The notes under the pieces: generated by a model
What the model saw: only the letters and a program-made list of their open reading frames with translations
Told to the model about the DNA's origin: nothing
Databases searched by the model: none
Shown here: piece after piece, positions 1 to 6,465 of the stretch
How the letters are laid out: each line of letters opens with the position of its first letter
Position numbering within the stretch: the stretch's first letter is position 1
Source: Terriglobia bacterium
GTDB lineage: Bacteria; Acidobacteriota; Terriglobia; UBA7540
Direction of reading: 5' to 3'
DNA length: 12,194 bases
Assembly (NCBI GenBank): GCA_030049455.1
Contig: JASIKV010000028.1
Span: forward strand, 1 to 12,194
Made by a program: the position numbers and the translations under genes

Positions 1-667
1 CGATGTAAGGCAACTCGCCCGTGGTGAGTTGCGAGCCGGCCAGAAAATTCACCATGCCGTCGACATGATCCAGAAAGCGTGAATCGCCTGTGACTTTCCA
101 CAGCCGCAAGAAAAGCCATACCGCCTCCACGGAGTTGTTGGGGATCTTTCCCCTCGGTTTATCGAAGTAGTTGATTGCCTCACCGGATGCGTGCGGCTGA
201 AAACCGATTGTCCTGACCAAATAGTCGTACCAGCGAATGGCGGCCTGAATGAATGCGTCTTGAGGCTCGCGCGCGTAGGTGGCGAGAAATCCCGCCGCTC
301 CCCAGTCGCCTTCCACCGTCGCGACCAGATGCCTTCGCTCGGAAAGAGGGTAGAGCCAAAAGCCTTCGGGCTGCTGAAGGGCAAGGGCGGCTCGAGTGCT
401 TTCGAGAGCAATGGTGCGATATCGGGGGTCACCTGTAGCGTCGTGGAGCATCCAGTTGGAAAGAATCCAGTACCCCTGGGATTGCAGGAAAACATAGTCG
501 TCATTCCATGGGATGAAGCTTGCTGCCGATTTCAAAAACCTCCACAAACGCAGGTTGAAGCGAACCCCTGCGTCCGGGCCGTGAAGGCGTCCCTGAGAGT
601 AATGCTGTTTCAGCAAGTGGCCATGCAGGCGCACCGCCGCGAAATGAAGCTCTTGATCAGTGGGCAT
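1..667 (-). CDS. Partial alpha/alpha-toroid-like protein of the polysaccharide cluster (C-terminus outside window)
   Basis: This frame is open from an ATG at 667 to the left edge and gives 222 residues without a stop. An in-frame TGA two codons upstream makes this ATG the first possible ATG start. The protein has no signal peptide and is rich in Trp, Tyr and Phe. It shows repeated helix-turn-helix units, each with a TGDxR-type turn (TGDPRY at 79-84, TGDSRF at 193-198), and aromatic turns such as WNDDY (54-58), EGFWLYP (101-107) and KIPNNSVEAVW (174-184). This pattern resembles (alpha/alpha) barrel proteins that bind or modify glycans, such as glucuronyl epimerase C-terminal domains or six-hairpin glycosidases, but I cannot name the family. 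It starts 15 bp after the GT4 glycosyltransferase stop, so it is probably the next gene of the same operon. The reading frame is secure; the function is inferred from fold style and neighbours. Confidence 0.75.
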   Translation of the reverse strand, partial: MPTDQELHFAAVRLHGHLLKQHYSQGRLHGPDAGVRFNLRLWRFLKSAASFIPWNDDYVFLQSQGYWILSNWMLHDATGDPRYRTIALESTRAALALQQPEGFWLYPLSERRHLVATVEGDWGAAGFLATYAREPQDAFIQAAIRWYDYLVRTIGFQPHASGEAINYFDKPRGKIPNNSVEAVWLFLRLWKVTGDSRFLDHVDGMVNFLAGSQLTTGELPYI

Positions 668-682
668 TCGTCAATCCAAATA

Positions 683-1663
683 CTAACGTCGCAGCACTTG
701 CTTGTAGACTTCAAGAAGCTGCTCGGCAATTCTCCCCATGGCGAGATTGCCTATCCGCTCGCGGCCGTTCGTGCGTTTTCCCAGACGGCACACCTCAACA
801 ATTTTGTCTGCGATGGCATTTGCCTCTCGCGGCACCAGGTGGCATCCTTCCGTGGAACCGATCAAATCGGCGGCGTCGCCAACATCGACGGAAATGACGG
901 GCAGGTTTGTTGCCATCGCCTCTTTCACGGCGTTGGGCGACCCTTCAATCATGGAAGCCATCACCAGGACATCCGCGGCGTTCATGTAGAGAACAATTTG
1001 CTCCTGAGGCAGACGGCGCGCCGTCAGGATTTCCAATCCGGGAACTTTCTCGCGCGCCTGGGAGACCGCGGCTTGAATCAGGTCAAAGCGTTTCCGCGCC
1101 TCCGCCGGGTTGTAGGGAAACAACACGAATTTTTTTGCCGGATCCAGGCCCAAAGTCCTCCGCGCCGCGGCCTGCTCCATTGGGCGGAAGAGTTCACGGT
1201 CAACTCCGTTGGGAATGACATGCGCTGAGGGCATTCCCAGCACGCGCGCCATTTGCCGGGATTTCACGATGACGGCGTCGGCCCGGCGGGCCATCAGGTA
1301 ACCTGAAACTCGAAGAATGTGACCCGCGAGGGTGATGCGTCCGCTGCGGGAGGGCCGGCCAAGAACATCGTCTCCCATAAACGACACGACGATGGGGACA
1401 CTCTTCTGCCATCGCGCCACCCACCCCGAAAGGCCAAAGTGGGCATGGATCAAATCATAATGCTTTTCCCGAACCCGCTTTCGGACCTGGAGGATGCCCC
1501 GCAGGTAGTTCCATTTGGACTCGCGGCCGTTCACAAAAAGCACGTCAAAGTTCACGCCCAGGGGAACAAGAGACTCCATTTGGGCTTTGACGAAGCTTCC
1601 GTAGCCCGGATCAGCTTCTGTTGGCCAAAGATTGGTAACAACCAAAACGCTGTAGGAGGCCAT
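683..1663 (-). CDS. GT4-family glycosyltransferase
   Basis: A 326-residue cytoplasmic or membrane-associated GT-B glycosyltransferase, predicted to move a sugar from a nucleotide donor to a growing glycan. The N-terminal Rossmann strand is SVLVVTNLWP (5-14), with the flexible GYGSFV loop (20-25). HAHFG is at 73-77, GDD at 97-99 and PNGVD at 151-155. The C-terminal donor-site motif is E240-GSPNAVK-E248, the E-x7-E pair typical of GT4 retaining enzymes. The segment ARKRFDLI (189-196) stands where GT4 proteins carry their conserved Lys/Arg-containing loop. The frame can be extended to a TTG at 1693 that directly abuts the flippase stop. I chose the ATG at 1663 because MASYSVLVVTNLWP is a normal GT4 beginning and TTG starts are rare. 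Neither start has a convincing Shine-Dalgarno, so translation may be coupled to the upstream flippase. Donor and acceptor cannot be told from sequence. Confidence 0.93.
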   Translation of the reverse strand: MASYSVLVVTNLWPTEADPGYGSFVKAQMESLVPLGVNFDVLFVNGRESKWNYLRGILQVRKRVREKHYDLIHAHFGLSGWVARWQKSVPIVVSFMGDDVLGRPSRSGRITLAGHILRVSGYLMARRADAVIVKSRQMARVLGMPSAHVIPNGVDRELFRPMEQAAARRTLGLDPAKKFVLFPYNPAEARKRFDLIQAAVSQAREKVPGLEILTARRLPQEQIVLYMNAADVLVMASMIEGSPNAVKEAMATNLPVISVDVGDAADLIGSTEGCHLVPREANAIADKIVEVCRLGKRTNGRERIGNLAMGRIAEQLLEVYKQVLRR

Positions 1664-1693
1664 GCTCGTCAGGAAAGTCGAAATAAAATCCAA

Positions 1694-3268
1694 TCAGGGG
1701 GATTCGAGATTGCCGCTGGAGGTGCTCTCCCGCGACCAGAGTATGGCGAATTGCGTGACGGGCAATCCGCGCAGCGCCGCCAGCGCGGCGAGATACACAA
1801 TGCTGCCCAGGCCGCAAGTGAGGCACAGGAAAATGAAGTCCTGGGTGGCCGAGTCAGGCCGAGGCAGCCAGTATTTCAACACCAATATGCTCAATGCGGA
1901 AGAAATCGCGGCGGCGAGATTCTTCGAGATAAATCGCTTCAACACCCGATCCATTGTCGCGTCCAGATCTCCCAGATTTCTACGGATCGCCAAGCCTCCC
2001 ACGATCAGCGAGCCTGTCAGGAATCCCAGCGGAATTCCCTTGGCGCCCACTCGGAACACCCCCACGAACAGCAGATCGAAAACCAGGATCAGGCTGTAGT
2101 GAAGAAGGCTGAGGCGCAGGTAAGCGCCCGGTTCGCGGCGCGCGAAGAGGCTGAAACACAACAAGCGAATAAAGGCAAATGGCAGCAGACTAAGGCTGTA
2201 ATAGAAGAAGATGATGGTCATCAAACCCGTGGCCCCGGAGTCGAATAGCCCGCGCTGAAAGACCAGGCGCATGACGTTATGAGGGAGCATCAGGCAGAAA
2301 ACCGCGATGGGGGTCAGGAGCAGCAGGCTGATTTCCAGCGTGTCACGAAACGTCCGATGCTCCTCTTCGCGATTTCCCGAAGCCACAGCGCGCGAAAGTA
2401 TGGGTAAGGCTGCGGTGCCCACGCTCCCGCCCAAGAGCTCTGCGAGCGTGCCAAGAATCCGGAAACCGTAGTTCAGCGCCGTCAGCGTTCCGGCGGGGAG
2501 GAACGAAGCGATAATACGTTCCGCCACCACCAGCCCCTGCCAGCCCATCGCACCGGCCAACTGCGCCGTCCCTGCCCCGCGCAGATTGCTGAAGGACTCA
2601 CCCGAAGCGGTCAGCAAGAATGAATATCGCGGACGAAATGAAACGAAGATCTGGCCTCCCAGGATGACCAATTGGAGGAGATATCCGGCCATGTAACCCA
2701 GGAAAATGCTCTGTGGGCCGTAGCGATGGAATCCCAGAAGAATGACCGCGATGGAAGCTACATTGCGAATGAATCCTGAGGCCGTGGGCAGGGCGAAATA
2801 ATGGCGGCTGAGAAGAAAGGAGCGCAGCACTTCCCCGATTCCGGCCGGAATGATGATCAGAAAGAGCCAGCGGGAGAGCTGTGTGGCCATTGCATCGTGC
2901 TGGCGAGTGAACCCGGGCGCGATTCCGTGGATGATCCACGGCGACGCCGCCGCCCCCAGCACGGCGATTCCTCCCAACCCCAGAAGGAGGATATTGATGA
3001 CGTAACTGAAGCCCCGCCAGACTTCTTCGTTGTCCCGGCTCGAGTCCAGCGACGAGAAAAACGGCACGAGAGAGAACTGGCTGGTTACGGTGAGCAAATT
3101 GGTGATGATATAGGGAATTGTGTAGGCGACATAAAACGCGTCGGACAGAACGGAAAGCCCCAGGTTGGCGGCGATGCTGGTTTCAACCAGGATGGCGCTC
3201 AGCCCGCCCAGCAGGTTGAAGAACGCGACCACGATCGAGCTGCGAAAAATCTCTTGCTTCGGGTTCAT
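1694..3268 (-). CDS. MurJ/MviN-family lipid-linked oligosaccharide flippase
   Basis: A 524-residue polytopic inner-membrane protein with about 14 hydrophobic segments, the usual size and layout of the MviN/MurJ branch of the MOP flippase superfamily. Recognisable parts are the N-terminal segment ending in SDAFYVAYTIPY (42-53) and the following SQFSLVPFF (63-71). Members flip undecaprenyl-linked precursors to the periplasmic face. Placed between an O-antigen polymerase/ligase and a GT4 enzyme, it probably exports a polysaccharide repeat unit. Ungapped comparison with remembered E. coli MurJ puts Gly22, Val28, Thr56 and Asn57 where MurJ has Arg18, Arg24, Arg52 and Arg53; Asp43 matches Asp39. 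Losing these charges argues against lipid II as substrate. A GTG at 3313 would add 15 residues; I chose the ATG at 3268 because the family begins close to the first helix. The stop touches the possible TTG start of the glycosyltransferase. Confidence 0.92.
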   Translation of the reverse strand: MNPKQEIFRSSIVVAFFNLLGGLSAILVETSIAANLGLSVLSDAFYVAYTIPYIITNLLTVTSQFSLVPFFSSLDSSRDNEEVWRGFSYVINILLLGLGGIAVLGAAASPWIIHGIAPGFTRQHDAMATQLSRWLFLIIIPAGIGEVLRSFLLSRHYFALPTASGFIRNVASIAVILLGFHRYGPQSIFLGYMAGYLLQLVILGGQIFVSFRPRYSFLLTASGESFSNLRGAGTAQLAGAMGWQGLVVAERIIASFLPAGTLTALNYGFRILGTLAELLGGSVGTAALPILSRAVASGNREEEHRTFRDTLEISLLLLTPIAVFCLMLPHNVMRLVFQRGLFDSGATGLMTIIFFYYSLSLLPFAFIRLLCFSLFARREPGAYLRLSLLHYSLILVFDLLFVGVFRVGAKGIPLGFLTGSLIVGGLAIRRNLGDLDATMDRVLKRFISKNLAAAISSALSILVLKYWLPRPDSATQDFIFLCLTCGLGSIVYLAALAALRGLPVTQFAILWSRESTSSGNLESP

Positions 3269-3335
3269 GGGGTCGAAGGCGTAGCTTGAAAAATCAAAAC
3301 TCCCTGGAAACACACTGGCGATGAAACCCGGAACA

Positions 3336-4652
3336 TCATTTTAGTTGAGCAGCACCCGCTGCGGAGTCCGCTTGCGGGTTTTGCGAGGCGGCTCGTTCGG
3401 CGATAAAAGGCGCCGCGGTTACAAAGAGAAAAGCCATCAGGACCGGCGATGTGCCGAAATTGAATTCGAAGCAGCCTTCGGCGAGGAAGGCCAGCCAGGC
3501 AGCGAATGCCGCGTCGGCGATCCATTGCTGCGCCGGGATTTTTCGTCGAACCTTCCATATCGACCAACCCAGCGCGGCCATCAGCCATACCCACGCGGCA
3601 AGGCAGGGCAGTCCTCGCTCCGCGCCGAACTGAAAGAAATTGTTGTGAAAATGATTGTGATACCCTACCTCCGGCGTCTTTCCCGGGGGAAGATAAAGGT
3701 CATAGACTTCTTCGATGTTGTTGGGACCCACTCCAAACCAAGGGTGGGCCTTCATCATCTTAACGGCCACTCCCCACATCTCAAGCCGGATGGCCAGCGC
3801 CGGCTCCTCGGTTGGGTGCAGAGCCAGATAGAGCCGCTCGCGAATCAATCCCGGCGAACCCAAATAAGCCAGAACCAGCAGAATCGGCATTGCCCAAAGA
3901 ACCTTGGGCTTCCAGCGCGCAATCAGGTAAACCACGGCAAGAAAACATCCCAACCACACGCCCCGGGTGAAGTTCAGAATGATGGAAATTGCGACCAAAA
4001 CGAAAACCACCCACCAGAAGAGCGAAGGTTGAAACTTGAAACTCGAACCTCGCCCGTTGAGCGATCCGTCGTTTTTCGACAGGAGAAGGAAGGCAACCAG
4101 GAAAGTGAATATCAGCATCTGCTGTCCGCCGAAGTTCATCCAGTGCCCCATGAACCCTTCGATACGCAGTGACGTCAGGTAGTGGTAAACCTGGCCAGGG
4201 TGATGCGCCCGCACATCGCGATACAGGATGACAAATTGCACGATCGCTACGACGCTGGTGACCAAAGACACGGCAAATAATCCTTCGAAAAGGCGCCGCA
4301 AGTGCTTGGTGCTGACGATCAAGTTGACCGCCAGCAGCCAGATGAGAAATAGAACCAGCTTGCGAACTGCGAACCACGCCACGGTGGTGTTGGTTGCGGC
4401 AAAGCTCGATGCCATCGAAAGTATGCAAAAAAGCGCGAGAGGAACCTTTAGCGGCAGAAATGCAATTTGCGGCCGGGAGCTCACCCAAAAAATGCAATAG
4501 AGGAGTCCTGCTCCGGCCAGGAATATTTGCGAAATGGCAATGGAAATTTGAAGGGTCAGAACAAAGAGCGTGAAAAGTAGCGCCGCCCATCGGGCCAGTC
4601 GGGGCCTTGGCAATTCGCCGCACGTTTGTTCCAGGATGGTTGCGACACTCAT
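3336..4652 (-). CDS. O-antigen ligase/polymerase-type membrane protein (Wzy_C / WaaL family)
   Basis: A 438-residue protein with about 11-12 membrane segments and one large periplasmic loop before the last helices, the layout of the WaaL/Wzy family (Pfam Wzy_C). Family motifs are FTRGVWLG (228-235), then R289-x3-W293 leading into HPWFGVGPNN (303-312), and HNHFHNNFFQFGAERG (332-347) in the large loop. The Arg and His residues of these motifs are those generally required to act on undecaprenyl-diphosphate-linked glycan. The enzyme either polymerises repeat units or transfers a finished chain to a lipid or protein acceptor; sequence alone does not separate the two. A TTG one codon upstream (4655) is possible but ATG is preferred. 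No strong Shine-Dalgarno is visible. The 103-bp gap to the DUF2752 gene leaves room for a separate promoter. The gene ends 67 bp before the flippase ATG (22 bp before its GTG). Confidence 0.93.
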   Translation of the reverse strand: MSVATILEQTCGELPRPRLARWAALLFTLFVLTLQISIAISQIFLAGAGLLYCIFWVSSRPQIAFLPLKVPLALFCILSMASSFAATNTTVAWFAVRKLVLFLIWLLAVNLIVSTKHLRRLFEGLFAVSLVTSVVAIVQFVILYRDVRAHHPGQVYHYLTSLRIEGFMGHWMNFGGQQMLIFTFLVAFLLLSKNDGSLNGRGSSFKFQPSLFWWVVFVLVAISIILNFTRGVWLGCFLAVVYLIARWKPKVLWAMPILLVLAYLGSPGLIRERLYLALHPTEEPALAIRLEMWGVAVKMMKAHPWFGVGPNNIEEVYDLYLPPGKTPEVGYHNHFHNNFFQFGAERGLPCLAAWVWLMAALGWSIWKVRRKIPAQQWIADAAFAAWLAFLAEGCFEFNFGTSPVLMAFLFVTAAPFIAERAASQNPQADSAAGAAQLK

Positions 4653-4667
4653 CAAAAGGACTCTGTG

Positions 4668-4696
4668 ACTGTATTGGAATCAGGGAAGGAAAACAA
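4668..4696 (-). promoter_or_regulatory. Weak candidate promoter for the polysaccharide genes
   Basis: Read on the minus strand, TTGTTT (4691-4696) and TACAGT (4668-4673) are 17 bp apart and lie 16 bp upstream of the O-antigen ligase ATG. TACAGT matches the -10 consensus at four of six positions and TTGTTT keeps only the TTG core. The spacing is ideal and the location, in the largest gap of the run, is sensible. Pairs of this quality also arise by chance, so this is a guess. Confidence 0.2.
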
Positions 4697-4755
4697 GAGC
4701 AGCAATGAGAATCGGTCCCTTCAGGTCGTGGCAAAAATCCCGCAGGTCAGCAAGT

Positions 4756-5094
4756 TCAGCGGGCAAGAAGCCTTGGTTGCGTTCTTTGCACGCTCAGCCT
4801 ATTCCACGCGCGCCTTACGCCCATGGCCGCGTCCTGGGCCAGAAGCCCGACCAGCACCGGAGCCGTCACCATGACATTGCGATTGTAGGCGAGCGCTTGA
4901 GAGAGATGGCCATGAAAAAATGCGACCAGGGCACGCGTGCTGCCGCAAGCCGGGCAGGCGTTCAAACCGAGTAGGTGCTTCCAAAGACAAATATCCGGAC
5001 CCAGTTTCAATGCTTCCGGTGGAACCGTCGCAAACGCTACCAGGGCGAGAGTGAGCGCCAGCCACCTGGGAATTCCTGAGGAGAACACCGCCAT
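4756..5094 (-). CDS. DUF2752 family small membrane protein
   Basis: A 112-residue protein with the hallmark of DUF2752: CPACGSTRA at 47-55 followed by a hydrophobic stretch and the ALAYNRNV segment (67-74). Two hydrophobic helices, about 11-24 and 74-88, flank the CPxCG loop, so it is probably an inner-membrane protein with the two cysteines (C47 and C50) near the surface. The function of the family is not known; the CxxC suggests metal binding or disulfide chemistry, which is inference. The start lies 6 bp after the TM2 gene stop, with no clear Shine-Dalgarno of its own, so translational coupling is likely. From memory, DUF2752 and TM2 genes sit side by side in many bacteria, so the pairing is probably functional. 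Confidence 0.88.
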   Translation of the reverse strand: MAVFSSGIPRWLALTLALVAFATVPPEALKLGPDICLWKHLLGLNACPACGSTRALVAFFHGHLSQALAYNRNVMVTAPVLVGLLAQDAAMGVRRAWNRLSVQRTQPRLLAR

Positions 5095-5100
5095 GGGTGC

Positions 5101-5688
5101 CTACATGCGAAGAAGCCTGCCGTTTGAATCCGGCAGCCGATTCAACGCGATTAAAATTGCATCGACCAGCATCCAAATTCCGCAACCGCCCAGCGTAAAG
5201 AGTTTCAGCAGGCCAAGGCCGACCTGGCCCAGATAGAAACGATCGACGCCCAGCCAACCCAGGTAAAATGAAAGCAACACGGCGACCACCCATTCCTTAT
5301 CGCTGGCGGGACCGGGATTGACGTATCGCAAGGGCCGCCCCTGGGCATCGGGAAGTTTCTTAAAGATGATGAGGAATTTGTCCAGGATGGCCCAAACCCC
5401 ACAGCCGCCCAGCGTGCATAATTTCAGGATTCCCAGGCCAGTGTATCCGAGATAAAAGCGATCGACGCCGAAAACGCCCAGGAACATGGAGAGCACCGTG
5501 GCCGTCCCCAGATCCTTGTCGCTGAAGGCAGCCGCGGCCGCGCCGCATTGGGCGCAGGTTTGCGTGCCCGGAGCCATCTCCTTCCCGCAGGTCGAGCAAT
5601 AACGCGTGCCCTCCAGCGGCCGTTGGCCGCAGGCCACGCAGAACTCAGCGGTATCGGCAAGTTGTCGCGCGCAATTCCGGCAATACAT
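5101..5688 (-). CDS. Double zinc-ribbon, double TM2-domain membrane protein
   Basis: A 195-residue protein in two halves. Residues 1-50 hold eight cysteines in four pairs (C3/C6, C17/C20, C31/C34, C45/C48), forming two zinc ribbons. Residues 60-195 hold two TM2 domains. Each has a helix, the turn GVDRFYLG (74-81 and 147-154), a second helix, TLGGCG (92-97 and 165-170) and a final Trp/Asp helix. TM2 proteins are widespread and mostly uncharacterised; a zinc-ribbon head with one TM2 is common, but two of each is unusual. A clear Shine-Dalgarno, AGAGGA (complement of 5695-5700), lies 6 nt before the ATG and fixes the start. The gene is 33 bp downstream of the DUF2911 stop and 6 bp upstream of DUF2752. 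Zinc binding and membrane location are predictions; the physiological role is unknown. Confidence 0.92.
   Translation of the reverse strand: MYCRNCARQLADTAEFCVACGQRPLEGTRYCSTCGKEMAPGTQTCAQCGAAAAAFSDKDLGTATVLSMFLGVFGVDRFYLGYTGLGILKLCTLGGCGVWAILDKFLIIFKKLPDAQGRPLRYVNPGPASDKEWVVAVLLSFYLGWLGVDRFYLGQVGLGLLKLFTLGGCGIWMLVDAILIALNRLPDSNGRLLRM
5107..5469 (-). repeat. Tandem intragenic duplication of the TM2 domain
   Basis: The segments at 5326-5469 (residues 74-121) and 5107-5250 (residues 147-194) encode two 48-residue copies. By eye, 31 of 48 positions are identical with no gap, including GVDRFYLG, LKL, TLGGCG, LPD and the final LR. The DNA is similar but clearly diverged, so this is an old duplication kept by selection, not an assembly artefact. 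Confidence 0.9.
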
Positions 5689-5721
5689 CGTGGGTCCTCT
5701 TGAACAGAGTTATTCCACACT

Positions 5722-6333
5722 TTACTCCGAAACTGTCACCTCAATCGGGGCGGTCAGGGCCAGCGTGCCCCAGGAGATATTCAGCGTGGCCTTGTGGATG
5801 TTGTCCTGGGGGTACGCCAATTCGATTGTGAGCTTTTCGGTTTTGGCTGTGGTTTTTGCGTCGGAAAGGGGAACCTCAAAGGAAATCGGAGCCTTGTCGA
5901 TATTGAAGGCGTCAATGTGCGCGGCGCGGACCTTGGCCGGGTCGATAAAGGCCAGGGACCACATCGCCCCATCGCCGGACCGGCGCAGGCCGAGATAGTA
6001 GTAACCGACCGGAATCGCTTTGCCCGAAATTTTCAACGGCAGGCAGGTATCAAGCGTGGTCCAGAAATTGCTCCCCATCCGCCAGACCTTCCCCTTGGTC
6101 ATCGCATCAAATTTTGCGGGGTCTTCATACACGCTCTTCCACACGGGCCGTCCATAATCGATGGCGAACTCTCCGGCGCCGCCGTGCTGGGCGGAATTCC
6201 AATAGAGAATGCGGGCGGAAGCGCGGTCGTCGGGCCCGCCGCCTTCAGCCGAAATCTTGGGATTTGGCTGCTGCGCGAGCACAGGAATGACCGTTACAAG
6301 TACCAACATTCCAAGGGCGATGCGCATTTTCAT
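5722..6333 (-). CDS. Secreted DUF2911 domain protein
   Basis: A 203-residue protein beginning with a signal peptide: charged MKMR, hydrophobic core about 5-19, and a likely cut near A20 before QQ. The mature part matches the DUF2911 pattern as I remember it: YGRP (60-63), KGKVWRMGSN (80-89) and WTTL (91-94), then KAIPVGYYYLGL (105-116) and a beta-rich C-terminus. The family is common in Acidobacteriota and Bacteroidota; its function is unknown. A strong Shine-Dalgarno (GAGGA, complement of 6341-6345) lies 7 nt before the ATG at 6333. The gene ends 33 bp before the TM2 gene and may share its transcript. A gap with a hairpin separates it from lon. I am confident of gene and family, and know nothing firm about the role. 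Confidence 0.9.
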   Translation of the reverse strand: MKMRIALGMLVLVTVIPVLAQQPNPKISAEGGGPDDRASARILYWNSAQHGGAGEFAIDYGRPVWKSVYEDPAKFDAMTKGKVWRMGSNFWTTLDTCLPLKISGKAIPVGYYYLGLRRSGDGAMWSLAFIDPAKVRAAHIDAFNIDKAPISFEVPLSDAKTTAKTEKLTIELAYPQDNIHKATLNISWGTLALTAPIEVTVSE

Positions 6334-6406
6334 CGCGGTCTCCTCAAATGGATTTCTGCCGTTCAGGCGTCAATCCTAACACGGGGAATTGGAAGCTGCC
6401 CTTTGC

Positions 6407-6436
6407 GCGTGGGGGAAGCATTGCGCTCCCCCACGC
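6407..6436. terminator. Perfect 10-bp-stem hairpin between lon and the DUF2911 gene
   Basis: GCGTGGGGGA at 6407-6416 is the exact reverse complement of TCCCCCACGC at 6427-6436, with a 10-nt loop. It lies 30 bp after the lon stop, where a lon terminator would be expected. In the lon direction the stem is not followed by a T-run, so it does not fit the classical intrinsic terminator. It could be a Rho-assisted stop, an mRNA 3'-end stabiliser or a processing site. Confidence 0.5.
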
Positions 6437-6465
6437 TCGAAATTGACAGCGACTTGCTGGAAGAT

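Noticed and set aside
49..504. Minus-strand open frame of 151 codons starting MTTMFSCN
   Set aside because: It is a frame-shifted reading of the edge-truncated toroid gene, whose own frame is open throughout and has a protein-like composition.
191..1228. Plus-strand open frame of 345 codons
   Set aside because: It spans the antisense of two well-supported minus-strand genes and their junction, has no Shine-Dalgarno, and its translation resembles no protein.
1319..2248. Plus-strand open frame of 309 codons
   Set aside because: It is antisense to the GT4 and flippase genes. The Gln/Glu/Arg-rich product is the typical shadow of a membrane protein gene.
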